A DNA stretch of 64,000 nt from Pseudarthrobacter oxydans (GTDB lineage Bacteria; Actinomycetota; Actinomycetes; Actinomycetales; Micrococcaceae): positions 86,056-150,055 of the forward strand of contig NZ_JAUSSN010000013.1 of the NCBI RefSeq assembly GCF_030812335.1, written 5' to 3'. A model generated the notes under the pieces. The model had not been told where the DNA came from. It did no database searches and worked only from the letters and a program-made list of their open reading frames with translations. Below, piece after piece: positions 16,435 to 23,895 of the stretch; position 1 is the stretch's first letter; each line of letters opens with the position of its first letter. A program made the position numbers and the translations under genes.

Positions 16435-17633
16435 GCGGTCATTGCAACAGGAGTTCTTCGATCAATTCGATCGGTTTTCTGAACTCTAGTCTTTTACGTG
16501 GCCGGTCGTTGAGTTCCTGGGCGACCCAGTCCAGGTCTGTCGCGCTGTGGATACTCAGGTCGGTGCCTTTCGGGAAGTACTGGCGCAGCAGGCCATTCGT
16601 GTTTTCGTTGATGCCGCGCTGCCAGGGTGAGTGCGGGTCGCAGAAGTAGATGTCGATGCCGGCGTCCATTTTCACGGTTTTCCAGTCCTGCATTTCAATG
16701 CCCTGGTCCCAGGTGAGGGAATGCCTCAGCGCCTCGGGGAGCGTCTTGATCTTTGCTGCCAGAGCATCACGCATTTGTTCTGCTTTGTATCCATCCGGCA
16801 GGTGAACGAGCATCGTGTAGTTGGTGGTTCTCTCCACGAGGGTCCCGATCGCGGACTGGTTGCCCTTGCCGATAATGAGGTCGCCCTCCCAGTGCCCCGG
16901 GACCGCACGGTCCTGAACCTCGGGGGGACGTTCGGAGATATTGATCATCCCGGGGATCCGGTTCTTCCGCTGACCGGCTTTCCTGCAGGGCTGCCTGAGT
17001 GCACGTCCGGTGCGCAAACAAGCGGCCAGATCACGGTTCAGTGCTCCGCGGGACTGAACGTAGAGGGACTGGTAAATGGTCTCAGGTGACACCCGCATCT
17101 CCGGCTCGTCGGGAAACTCAACCCGCAGGCGTCCTGCGATCTGCTCCGGTGAGTACTTCTTTTTCAGGTCCGCTTCCACCTTCGCACGCAATACCGTATT
17201 CGTGTGCAGTTTCGATGGTTTCGGCCGCGAAGCCCGCTCATACGCCAGCGCGTGGGCCGATGTTGCCCGGTAGGGCAATCCTGCCACCGAATTGCGCCGC
17301 AGCTCCCCTGGACACCGTCGAGGCAGATCGGTCGATCACGACCCCGATCCGGCGCAGCGAGTGTCCCTGGGCGCGCAGCACCGCGATCTCTTCACGCTGG
17401 GCGAAGGTCAGGCACCTGCCCTTCAGATCCCGGCCGCGGCGTGGCCTGACACCCCCGGCCTCCGCCAGGACCCGGCGCCCGGTCCGTCTGCTCGTGTTGA
17501 TCGGCACAACGGCATCGGTGATGAACTCACCGGCCTGCATCCCGGCCCAAAACAACCGCAGAAGATCCGGTCTTACGTAAATTGAATACCTCGCCACGAC
17601 AACACCCATCCGCTAAGTGTTGCAATCACCGCG
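16435..17633 (-). mobile_element. IS30-family insertion sequence, about 1.2 kb
   Basis: Terminal inverted repeats GCGGTCATTGCAACA (16435-16449) and GCGGTGATTGCAACA (17619-17633, reverse complement) differ at one position. They enclose a single transposase gene whose stop codon lies inside the left repeat, as is usual for IS30-family elements. No convincing 2-3-bp target duplication was found. The transposase frame is broken, so the copy may be inactive. Confidence 0.88.
16439..17609 (-). pseudogene. IS30-family transposase, one frameshift
   Basis: The N-terminal part (17609 to about 17290) has the IS30 helix-turn-helix (FAQREEIAVLRAQGHSLRRI, then DRSASTVSR). The rest lies in another frame from 17287. 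All three DDE residues are present downstream: PGHWEGDLIIGKG (Asp), LTWDQGIEM (Asp) and the Glu in INENTNGLLRQYFPKGTD. At the junction, changing the run GGGG to GGG (near 17305) would join STVSR to ELRRNS and restore one frame. So a single inserted G breaks the gene, unless it is a sequencing error or a slippage site. Confidence 0.85.
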
Positions 17634-17693
17634 AGAACCCAAGGAACGCTAACCGGGCATCAATGGAGGGCAGGCCGCGAGTACTGTTGACTG

Positions 17694-18272
17694 GTGTTTG
17701 AACCGCGTCAGCTCAGTCAAAATGTCAGCATGCGCACATTGCGCTCGAGTGATGCGTCAGCGCTTGCCGATGCCTATGTACGCAACCGTGAGTACCTTTC
17801 GACCTGGGAACCGGTGCGTCCCGAGGGGTACTACACCGAAGCGTGGCAGGCTGCGGATATTGCGAGCCGCCTTGTTGTGGCTGATGCCGGGGAAGGGTTC
17901 CCCTTTGGGTTATTTGCTGGCGACACCCTTGTCGGCCGATTCAACTTGGCCGGCATCGTGCGTGGACCCTTCCAGAGTGCAGGCCTAGGTTACTGGGTGG
18001 ATAGCAACTACGCGGGCCGCGGTCTGGCATCCGCTGCCGTCCAGACGATCGTCGAAGCGGCACGTGACGTACTTGGCCTGCACCGCTTAGAGGCGAGCAC
18101 TCTCCTGCACAATGCTGGTTCACAACGGGTGCTATTAAAGGCGGGATTCCGGCAGATTGGGATGGCTCCACAGTACTTGGAAATTGCCGGGAAATGGCAG
18201 GACCACAACCTTTACCAGGTTGTCCTTCACGAACAGGACCCTGACCTGCCGTCAACAAAAATCCAGCGCTAA
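17694..18272 (+). CDS. GNAT-family N-acetyltransferase (RimJ/RimL-like)
   Basis: A 192-aa protein starting at GTG 17694. It follows the RimJ/RimL pattern: MRTLRSSDASALADAYVRN, LGYWVDSNYAGRGLASAAVQ (the acetyl-CoA pyrophosphate loop is the GRGLAS part) near residue 105, and LHRLEASTLLHNAGSQRVL, then KAGFRQIGMAP. It uses acetyl-CoA; the acceptor could be a protein N-terminus, a small amine or an antibiotic. It is the first unit of the palindrome-delimited array, bounded on the left by the IS30 element and on the right by the palindrome at 18289. Confidence 0.9.
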   Translation: MFEPRQLSQNVSMRTLRSSDASALADAYVRNREYLSTWEPVRPEGYYTEAWQAADIASRLVVADAGEGFPFGLFAGDTLVGRFNLAGIVRGPFQSAGLGYWVDSNYAGRGLASAAVQTIVEAARDVLGLHRLEASTLLHNAGSQRVLLKAGFRQIGMAPQYLEIAGKWQDHNLYQVVLHEQDPDLPSTKIQR

Positions 18273-18288
18273 TCACGACACTCCCATT

Positions 18289-18310
18289 CCGTTTATGGAT
18301 CCCCCAACGG
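18289..18310. repeat. Array palindrome H
   Basis: Outer arms CCGTT and AACGG around a GGATCC centre, in the gap between two convergent genes. It aligns, in reverse orientation, with the palindromes at 19716 and 22701. Confidence 0.6.
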
Positions 18311-18378
18311 GCAGCCCCGCTGTCCTAACTAAGTGTGCTTTTGGAACCAAGAAATTGGGTCGGTCAACAACTCATCTG

Positions 18379-18876
18379 TCAGACCTCAGCGCAAGCACCC
18401 GTAGGTACTGAAGGGTGCCCGAACAGGACGAAGTTAGTGCCGTCATCCTCCAAGACCGAGACGTAGCTTGGGCCGAAAAGAGTGACGACCGATTCGCAGA
18501 TAGCAATCGCGCTCTTGGCCTCCTCGCTCCCGTCCGCACCGCGCGGGTCCACAATACTGGTTTCGATACGAATCCGGCCTGGCTCGATTCCGGTCACGGA
18601 CTTGATCTTGCCCAACCAAGGCGCATTCTTCTTGGCTGTCTTGAAGTCTGTAGTTTTGTCCCGGCTATTGGTTGCGCTGGGAATGGAGTCAGGGGGTGCA
18701 GCAGCCTGACTGACCACGGTCTGGGCCGGTGGGGTGGCGTTGGATGCCTTCTGGGGAGCGGATACTGTGCAACCACAGAGCAGCAGGGCACCAGCAGCCG
18801 TAACCAAGGCGGACAGTGGGAAAGAAATCGTGTTGGCACTTAGTCGTCTTGCGTACTTCGACTTGTTCCGATGCAT
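18379..18876 (-). CDS. Putative lipoprotein (165 aa)
   Basis: From the ATG at 18876 the product begins with a basic n-region (MHRNKSKYARR), a hydrophobic core and a lipobox-like LLLCGC, so a lipid-anchored extracellular protein is likely. A Ala/Pro/Ser linker follows, then a small domain (KIKSVTGIEPGRIRIETSIV, then ESVVTLFGPSYVSVLEDDGT) that is not recognised. A longer start at 18930 would bury the signal peptide and is disfavoured. It faces opposite to its left neighbour and is flanked by palindromes H and A. Confidence 0.7.
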   Translation of the reverse strand: MHRNKSKYARRLSANTISFPLSALVTAAGALLLCGCTVSAPQKASNATPPAQTVVSQAAAPPDSIPSATNSRDKTTDFKTAKKNAPWLGKIKSVTGIEPGRIRIETSIVDPRGADGSEEAKSAIAICESVVTLFGPSYVSVLEDDGTNFVLFGHPSVPTGACAEV

Positions 18877-19012
18877 GTCTTGTCCCCCAATATTCGCAAC
18901 GCCAATAAGTGATACTCGCGCCTTCAGCATGGCACCGGGGTGTCCCGCTGTGAAGGTTTACAACGGGGGGTGAGACAACTTGCAGCGTCAGCAGAACACC
19001 CTATGAGAAAAC

Positions 19013-19043
19013 TCCGGTGAAGGATCCTTCGCCGGGCGCCCCA
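19013..19043. repeat. Array palindrome A
   Basis: A 22-nt fully paired palindrome (one G-T pair) with GAAGGATCCTTC at its centre and CCGG arms, extended on the right by GCGCCCCA. The whole 31 bp is an inverted copy of palindrome B, with about six differences. It lies between two divergent 5' ends, so it is not a terminator. Confidence 0.7.
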
Positions 19044-19185
19044 TTTCATTTTGGGTGTCCTGCTCCACTACCTGAGAGTCGGGAAAGTCCTTGCTTTGAC
19101 AAGTGGCCACGCGCATATACAAGCGTCAATTGCAGTGCCATGCTGAAGCCGAGGACGGTCAGGCTTACTTTGAACGGGGGCAAGT

Positions 19186-19674
19186 ATGGCGCGGGTGTGG
19201 CAGCAAATATCAATGGCCCGACCCTACTTGACGATCAGTTTGATTGCCGTGCTCTCAGCGGCTGCCGTAGCAGCCTGCAGCTCCTCTTCCCAGGGCGAGC
19301 CGCCATGCTTTCCCCCTAAGTTCTCGGCCAACCCATCCAGTGTTAGAACTGGCGAGGAGGTTACGGTGTCAGCCTCCGACGTGCAGTGCAATCCACGCTA
19401 TGGGGAGAACGCCCGCTTCAAGATCACCGTGACAGACTTCAGCGGTGGCAAAGTCATCGATACCACAGCCCCAATGAGCGATGCCGGCGGATTCACTTAC
19501 ACCTTCAGAGTGCCGCCCGAAGCCGCGGCAGGAGAGGGCTCTATTGCCGCTTATCCATATGACATCGACTGGTGCGACGACACGGGCCGGAACAACCGAG
19601 CGGATGCAGAAGCCCCTGCCTTCGCACTCGTTTCCTGCGCAATGCCGCAGGAGCCCATCACGATACTTCCCTAG
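19186..19674 (+). CDS. Putative lipoprotein with Ig-like extracellular domain (162 aa)
   Basis: The N-terminus has a hydrophobic core and lipobox (LSAAAVAACSSSSQG), predicting export and lipid attachment. Residues 45-135 look like a beta-sandwich domain (NPSSVRTGEEVTVSASDVQC, then GGFTYTFRVPPEAAAGEGSI) with several Cys (positions in PPCFPPK, VQCNPRY, IDWCDD, VSCAM) that could form disulfides. ATG 19186 is used; ATG 19213 (MARPYLTIS) is equally possible. It is the sole gene between palindromes A and B, and its function is unknown. Confidence 0.72.
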   Translation: MARVWQQISMARPYLTISLIAVLSAAAVAACSSSSQGEPPCFPPKFSANPSSVRTGEEVTVSASDVQCNPRYGENARFKITVTDFSGGKVIDTTAPMSDAGGFTYTFRVPPEAAAGEGSIAAYPYDIDWCDDTGRNNRADAEAPAFALVSCAMPQEPITILP

Positions 19675-19715
19675 GATGGGGACTCAAATGGGCCACCCAA
19701 GGCCACAAAGATAGA

Positions 19716-19746
19716 TGGGGCGCCCGGTAAAGGATCCTTTTACGGA
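19716..19746. repeat. Array palindrome B
   Basis: Starts TGGGGCGCCCGG, has a TAAAGGATCCTTTTA-type centre and ends CGGA, with one unpaired G in the left arm. It forms an inverted pair with A, 670 bp away, enclosing one lipoprotein gene. Confidence 0.7.
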
Positions 19747-19845
19747 ACCATCTTGTGGTGTCTAAATGGGACGCTCTCTGCGGAACCCTGTGGCGTGCCC
19801 GGCTGCCGATCCGGAACAGCTCGGCATAACTGGCAGAATACCGTC

Positions 19846-20322
19846 ATGCCCACGGACGATGATGACTGCCTCTTTTGCCAAATAGTGAGAGGCAGCGTGC
19901 CCTCCAACATCGTATTCGAGGACGATCTCGTCTTCGCTTTTATGGACACCAGTCCTATAAATCCGGGCCACCTCTTGGTGATTCCCAAAGATCACGCCGC
20001 CTACCTTGAGGAACTGGACGAGGAAACGGGGGCGCATATGTTCCGCTTAGGCCACAGACTCGCCAAAGCGATAAGGCGAAGCAGACTTCGCTGCGAGGGC
20101 GTGAACCTTTTCCTGGCAGACGGCGAAGCCGCCTTCCAGGAAGTATTTCATGCCCATCTTCATGTCCTCCCTCGATTCAACGGCGACAGCTTCCGGATCG
20201 ATGCGGACTGGCAGCGTCGCAGCCTGGCGGACCTTGAAGAGTCGGCAAATCAAGTTCGCTCTGGGCTTCAGTGGCTGGCTACTTCGGTCGAACTCACCCC
20301 GGGTGGAACATCCAGCCAATAG
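19846..20322 (+). CDS. HIT-family (histidine triad) protein
   Basis: A 158-aa protein from the ATG at 19846. CLFCQIVRGSVPSNIVFEDD is the usual HIT start (zinc Cys pair), NPGHLLVIPKDHAAY lies at about residue 45, and the triad is FHAHLHVLPRFNGD near residue 110. HIT hydrolases act on nucleoside phosphoramidates or dinucleoside polyphosphates. The protein is complete, with a C-terminal helical tail. A longer upstream frame would add residues overlapping the palindrome region and is not supported. It is the single gene between palindromes B and G. Confidence 0.95.
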   Translation: MPTDDDDCLFCQIVRGSVPSNIVFEDDLVFAFMDTSPINPGHLLVIPKDHAAYLEELDEETGAHMFRLGHRLAKAIRRSRLRCEGVNLFLADGEAAFQEVFHAHLHVLPRFNGDSFRIDADWQRRSLADLEESANQVRSGLQWLATSVELTPGGTSSQ

Positions 20323-20339
20323 CTCGGCCCTTTGACCAA

Positions 20340-20363
20340 CGCTCTGCGGGACCCACTCAAGCG
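20340..20363. repeat. Array palindrome G
   Basis: Weakest member of the set: outer arms CGCT and AGCG around a GGGACCC centre, between the HIT and SDR genes. Confidence 0.4.
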
Positions 20364-20399
20364 CAACGTCGGTACTCGTGCGACGACTAGCCTGAAGGG

Positions 20400-21089
20400 A
20401 TGAAGAAGCTGGCTGTCATCACGGGTGCCAATCGAGGACTGGGGCGTTCCTTGGTGCAAGAGTTCTCGGCGTCCGGTTGGAACGTCATCGCCATCACGCG
20501 TTCACCCGAGGTCCTGAAAGCCAGGGCCGGGTCTACGGACGTATTAAAGGTCCAGCTGGATGTGAGGTTCGAACCCGGCCCTGAGTTGGCTGAAGCTCTG
20601 AACGGCCGTCCAGTGGACTTGCTCATAAATAATGCCGTGCAGGGAGCGCCTCATGCGGAGCTGGGAACTATCCGGGCTGACGGGGTCCTGAACGCCGTCG
20701 ATGTGAACGTCGCTGGTCCGCTGCGCCTGGTGCAGTTCCTGTTGCCGAACCTGCTTGAGGCACCTGATCCGATCATCATCAACGTTTCGTCGCGACTAGG
20801 GTCTCTGGATGCCCAGTCAAACCGTGATTTCTCCTGTCTCTCGACGAGTTACGCCTACAAAATTTCGAAAGCCGCTCAGAACATGCTGACCGTCTCCCTG
20901 GCCCAGGACCTTCATGGCCGTATCCGCTGCTGGGCAGTTCACCCCGGCAAACTGGCAACAGCCATGGGTCAAACTGACGCGTCCAAGGATCCGCGATCGG
21001 CTGCTCGCCAGATGCGCGAGCTCGTTGACTCAGGGGATCGGGCGTCGCCGCGCTTCTGTTCCCTTGGGGAGCAGGATCTCCACTGGTAG
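20400..21089 (+). CDS. Short-chain dehydrogenase/reductase (SDR)
   Basis: A 229-aa classical SDR. The cofactor motif TGANRGLG is at residues 9-16, LLINNAVQG follows, the catalytic Ser lies in NVSSRLGS, and the catalytic Tyr-Lys pair in SYAYKISKAAQNM near residue 160. It binds NAD(P)H; substrate unknown. The architecture resembles the C-factor/CsgA-like subgroup of SDRs, but this is not diagnostic. It is the single gene between palindromes G and F, with an AAGGG ribosome-binding site just before the ATG. Confidence 0.93.
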   Translation: MKKLAVITGANRGLGRSLVQEFSASGWNVIAITRSPEVLKARAGSTDVLKVQLDVRFEPGPELAEALNGRPVDLLINNAVQGAPHAELGTIRADGVLNAVDVNVAGPLRLVQFLLPNLLEAPDPIIINVSSRLGSLDAQSNRDFSCLSTSYAYKISKAAQNMLTVSLAQDLHGRIRCWAVHPGKLATAMGQTDASKDPRSAARQMRELVDSGDRASPRFCSLGEQDLHW

Positions 21090-21110
21090 CAACATAAGGA
21101 AGCGGCCCCT

Positions 21111-21139
21111 GATCAGCGTCCCCTAGGGGATCCTTGATC
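21111..21139. repeat. Array palindrome F
   Basis: Arms GATCA and TGATC around CCCCTAGGGG plus ATCC, so the two-step stem is kept though the centre differs. It lies in the 58-bp gap between two convergent genes. Confidence 0.5.
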
Positions 21140-21147
21140 TTACGTGT

Positions 21148-22002
21148 CTAGGTAGCTGCTGGATTGTGAAGGGATCCTGCCTTGAGCCGGCGTGCGAAGT
21201 TCGACAGGGCGTGGCTTTGGAGCTTGCGGTCTGCCCCCAGCGCGGCGGCCGCCGCTACCTGGAGGGGTAGAGATGCTCGGTACACCTTCGCTCGCGCCAG
21301 CACGCCTGCGTCCAAAAGTTCCCCTACTTTGGCCGCCCCGTAAAACCCGATGAGGGGAGCAGCGTCGATGGCAGGGTCTGCCGCACACGCATTGTCGAAG
21401 TCGATCAGGCCCGGCGCGCCGGACTCATCCCACAAAATGTTGTGCGGACCGAAGTCACCATGGACGAGGGAAGGGGTCCCCGCTTCCTCGAGACTCAGAA
21501 CCTCCCGCACCACAATCTGAGCAGCCTTCCACACGCGAGAGCCGGAATCTGCCGTGATGCGCTCTACGACGTCAGGCCAGGAGTTTCCGCCGCACCACGA
21601 GCGTGCAGGAGGCAACCCTGTCGGTAGTTGCGCACGTTGGAGGTCATTGAGGATACGGGCAAAATCGTCCCGGACCTCATGCCACGGCCGACCCGCCATA
21701 TGGGCTCCCTCGACGACGGTGCACGCCATCGCTGACCAGTTGTCACCGGTATGAGTTCGAAGGAGCTTCGGGATGCGGGTCCTCAACCCGGCACTACCGA
21801 CGGCAAGAAGCGCAGCGCTCTGACGGGCGATCTGCGCCTCATGGTCAGTGGCAAAGGACACGCGAACGACTCCGGTAGAGCCCAGCACCGCGACATGATG
21901 AAAAGCTCCATGGCTATATACGGGGCTTGTCCACCCCATATCTGACCAAACACTCCGAAGAGCAGACCAGGCCCCGGAGGCGTCCCGCTCAAGAGTGCCC
22001 AT
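21148..22002 (-). CDS. Phosphotransferase-family (APH fold) kinase
   Basis: A 284-aa protein from the ATG at 22002. The catalytic loop LVHGDFGPHNILWD (Brenner motif) is near residue 190 and the metal-binding LIDFDNACAADPAID follows. The N-lobe has VVRVSFATDHEAQIARQSAA. Relatives phosphorylate aminoglycosides, macrolides, choline or other small molecules, and the substrate here cannot be read. It is encoded against its left neighbour and divergent from the next gene across palindrome D. A 27-codon longer form from 22083 would cross palindrome D and was not chosen. Confidence 0.85.
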   Translation of the reverse strand: MGTLERDASGAWSALRSVWSDMGWTSPVYSHGAFHHVAVLGSTGVVRVSFATDHEAQIARQSAALLAVGSAGLRTRIPKLLRTHTGDNWSAMACTVVEGAHMAGRPWHEVRDDFARILNDLQRAQLPTGLPPARSWCGGNSWPDVVERITADSGSRVWKAAQIVVREVLSLEEAGTPSLVHGDFGPHNILWDESGAPGLIDFDNACAADPAIDAAPLIGFYGAAKVGELLDAGVLARAKVYRASLPLQVAAAAALGADRKLQSHALSNFARRLKAGSLHNPAAT

Positions 22003-22028
22003 ACCCAGCAGTCTGCCATTACACCGGC

Positions 22029-22054
22029 CGTCCCGGTGGGGGTCCCTTACCGGG
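22029..22054. repeat. Array palindrome D
   Basis: Starts CGTCCCGGT as in C, with a GGGTCCC centre and ACCGGG right arm, between two divergent 5' ends. It is followed by CTTGAACGGGACATC, which partly repeats the outer arm. Confidence 0.65.
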
Positions 22055-22124
22055 TCCTTGAACGGGACATCCCCAATCAGCACGTCAGGTCGTTGGCCGG
22101 TCGGCCGTGATGGAGAATCGGTGC

Positions 22125-22643
22125 ATGATCAGCACAGCAAAGGATGAGGGTTTCGTGGTTCGAGCGGGGGGTCATTCACGAGTTGAAATCCTACGGTTGC
22201 TGCGCAGTGCGGACGTAATGCTCAATGTCCATGCCGAGACGCTGCTCGATCACCCCGTTTTCGACAACCCAGAGAGTCAAAACTTACGAATCGTAGAGCG
22301 TACGGTAGAAGAGCTTGGCTTCGAGCACGGCGCGGTTCAGTCCCGGGTCTTCAGCGCTGCACGGAACCGGGGCCTCGCCCTTTGTCCCTTGGTGACGGGC
22401 CCCTACCTCCGAATGGCGATGATAGGCCAGTCGAACGCGCCGGACTCCGTTTTGTCGGCAGGTCGCGCGCCGACCGGAGCCATCCACGTCGCTTCCGAGC
22501 CGCTAAGCGAGGACGTGGAGTACCCCAAGGGCTTCTACCTCCGGGTCGTGGACGGGCAGGCATGGCTGAGGGGTTATCGGTGCGATGACACGTATGTGTG
22601 GGCGCCGGACCATCGGCTCGCATTCCAATCGCCAGGCCGCTAA
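22125..22643 (+). CDS. Hypothetical protein (172 aa)
   Basis: The ATG at 22125 has GGAG 9 nt upstream; a GTG at 22107 would add six residues. The product has no signal or membrane segment. The N-terminal part (VRAGGHSRVEILRLLRSADV) looks helical and the rest beta-rich (GLALCPLVTGPYLRMAMIGQ, then YPKGFYLRVVDGQAWLRGYR). The tail DDTYVWAPDHRLAFQ resembles a small family of uncharacterised proteins sometimes mislabelled as helicases. No motif supports a catalytic role. It is the single gene between palindromes D and C. Confidence 0.65.
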   Translation: MISTAKDEGFVVRAGGHSRVEILRLLRSADVMLNVHAETLLDHPVFDNPESQNLRIVERTVEELGFEHGAVQSRVFSAARNRGLALCPLVTGPYLRMAMIGQSNAPDSVLSAGRAPTGAIHVASEPLSEDVEYPKGFYLRVVDGQAWLRGYRCDDTYVWAPDHRLAFQSPGR

Positions 22644-22700
22644 TGAGACGCGCGCTCATTATCTGACCACAGGGAGGACCGGCGGTACCGGAACCCATCA

Positions 22701-22729
22701 CGTCCCGGTAGAGGATCCTGCACCGGACG
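22701..22729. repeat. Array palindrome C
   Basis: Best two-step stem: an 8-bp outer arm (CGTCC-C-GGT pairs with ACCGGACG, the middle C bulged), a 2 x 2 internal loop, and AGGATCCT in the centre. Confidence 0.7.
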
Positions 22730-22858
22730 CTGACGTCCCACGTGGTCGAGATTCGGATGGTGCGCAAGTACGACAGCCCTGCTCCGGTGATCCTTGAACA
22801 TGCGTGGCCAGATACTTACTTGGCGTGCCTTCCGATCCGTGTAACGATCGGGGTTGTG

Positions 22859-23497
22859 ATGACGCATCCCTTGTGGCGCCCGTTCGAACCCGACAATAAC
22901 GCCCGCCGTCAGGCTGGACGTGTCGCTCACCGACAGGTTCAACCGGGTCCGTTTGAGGCACATCACCCGTCATGGGGGAGGCAGTTCGCGTCGATGCATG
23001 ACCTAATCAGCCAGACGATCCCGGATCAAGCGCTGTGCATCCGCCATGTCGGGTCGACAGCTGTTCCCGGCCTCCTGGCCAAACCCGTCATCGATATCGA
23101 CCTGACCGTACCCGATCCGACTGCTGAACCTAGCTACGTCCCTCGGCTGGAGTCAGCGGGATTCAGGCTCATTTTCCGGGACGACGTGGCGGGGGACGCG
23201 CATCGACACCTCACGTTCAATGAGCCGAACACCAATCTGCACGTCTGGGCCCCGCACGCTACGGAACCTCGACGGCATGAGCTTTTCGCCGCATGGTTGC
23301 GGTCACATGAGCAGGACCGGCGGATCTACGCTGAGGCGAAGCGCGCTGCGGCGGATGTTGGGGACTCCCGTCGATACAACGACCGCAAGGCCGCGACCGT
23401 GTACGACATCTACGAACGGATCTTCCTCACCGATCCGTCCCATCATCATTCTCCGCAACCCCGGACACGGCCCGACAACAACCTAGACGATCAGTGA
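22859..23497 (+). CDS. GrpB/Dephospho-CoA kinase-like (UPF0157) family protein
   Basis: A 212-aa protein with the GrpB signature: HHPSWGRQFASMHDLI, IRHVGSTAVPGLLAKPVIDI (nucleotidyltransferase-like core) near residue 70, and HLTFNEPNTNLHVWAP, followed by YNDRKAATVYDIYERI at the end. The ATG at 22859 gives a 40-residue N-terminal extension typical of some members; the frame is open further upstream to 22742 without a better start. The family has a minimal nucleotidyltransferase fold, and its reaction is not established. It is the single gene between palindromes C and E. Confidence 0.88.
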   Translation: MTHPLWRPFEPDNNARRQAGRVAHRQVQPGPFEAHHPSWGRQFASMHDLISQTIPDQALCIRHVGSTAVPGLLAKPVIDIDLTVPDPTAEPSYVPRLESAGFRLIFRDDVAGDAHRHLTFNEPNTNLHVWAPHATEPRRHELFAAWLRSHEQDRRIYAEAKRAAADVGDSRRYNDRKAATVYDIYERIFLTDPSHHHSPQPRTRPDNNLDDQ

Positions 23498-23503
23498 TGA
23501 CTT

Positions 23504-23525
23504 CGGTAAGGGAACCCTGTGCGGG
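23504..23525. repeat. Array palindrome E
   Basis: CGGTAAGGG, then AACCCTGTGCGGG, with an AGGGAACCCT centre and CGG/CGG outer positions only partly paired. It follows the GrpB gene. Confidence 0.5.
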
Positions 23526-23569
23526 ACAGTTTGCAGCTCCTCGAGACAGCGGTCCATGGCCCGTGCAGT

Positions 23570-23790
23570 AAGCAACGGAGTTGCCGGGTACGGCGGTCGC
23601 GACGGCGAAGGGCCGTCTGCGGGGGAAGCAGCCCAAGCTCTCGAAAAGTCACGAAGGACCCCTGGTCTCCGTCTCCGAGCAGGGACCCACCCGACGGTGG
23701 AACTTGCCGAACTCTTCGCCGTAGCGCGTTCATCCGTCTACCGTGGCCATCAAACGCGCAGGCGACCCGGCCTGACCGCTTAGCGTGAAT
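23570..23790 (+). pseudogene. Serine recombinase (resolvase/invertase) C-terminal remnant
   Basis: Three short pieces in different frames read as the end of a Hin/Tn3-type resolvase: VATAKGRLRGKQPKLSKS (from 23596), then THPTVELAELFAVARSSVYR (frame from 23556), then VAIKRAGD. The pieces make the linker and the DNA-binding helix-turn-helix domain. The catalytic domain with the Ser nucleophile is missing. At least two frameshifts separate the pieces, so it is dead. About 70 bp further on, a semi-palindromic stretch TGCAGTTTCAAAAATGACA (near 23837) could be a leftover recombination or transposon-end sequence; this is a guess. Confidence 0.75.
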
Positions 23791-23895
23791 CTCCGTCGGG
23801 ACCTCTGCATTACCCCCGTACCTTCACGGATGCCCGTGCAGTTTCAAAAATGACAAAGCGAATCACGACGATAAGGGGCTGGCATATCGCGGTGT

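Noticed and set aside
16430..17640. Target-site duplication of the IS30 element
   Set aside because: The bases outside the two inverted repeats (CAG left, GAG right) do not match convincingly.
18289..23525. Classical integron attC sites
   Set aside because: No consistent RYYYAAC / GTTRRRY core pair flanks the palindromes and no integron integrase was seen; the resemblance is only architectural.
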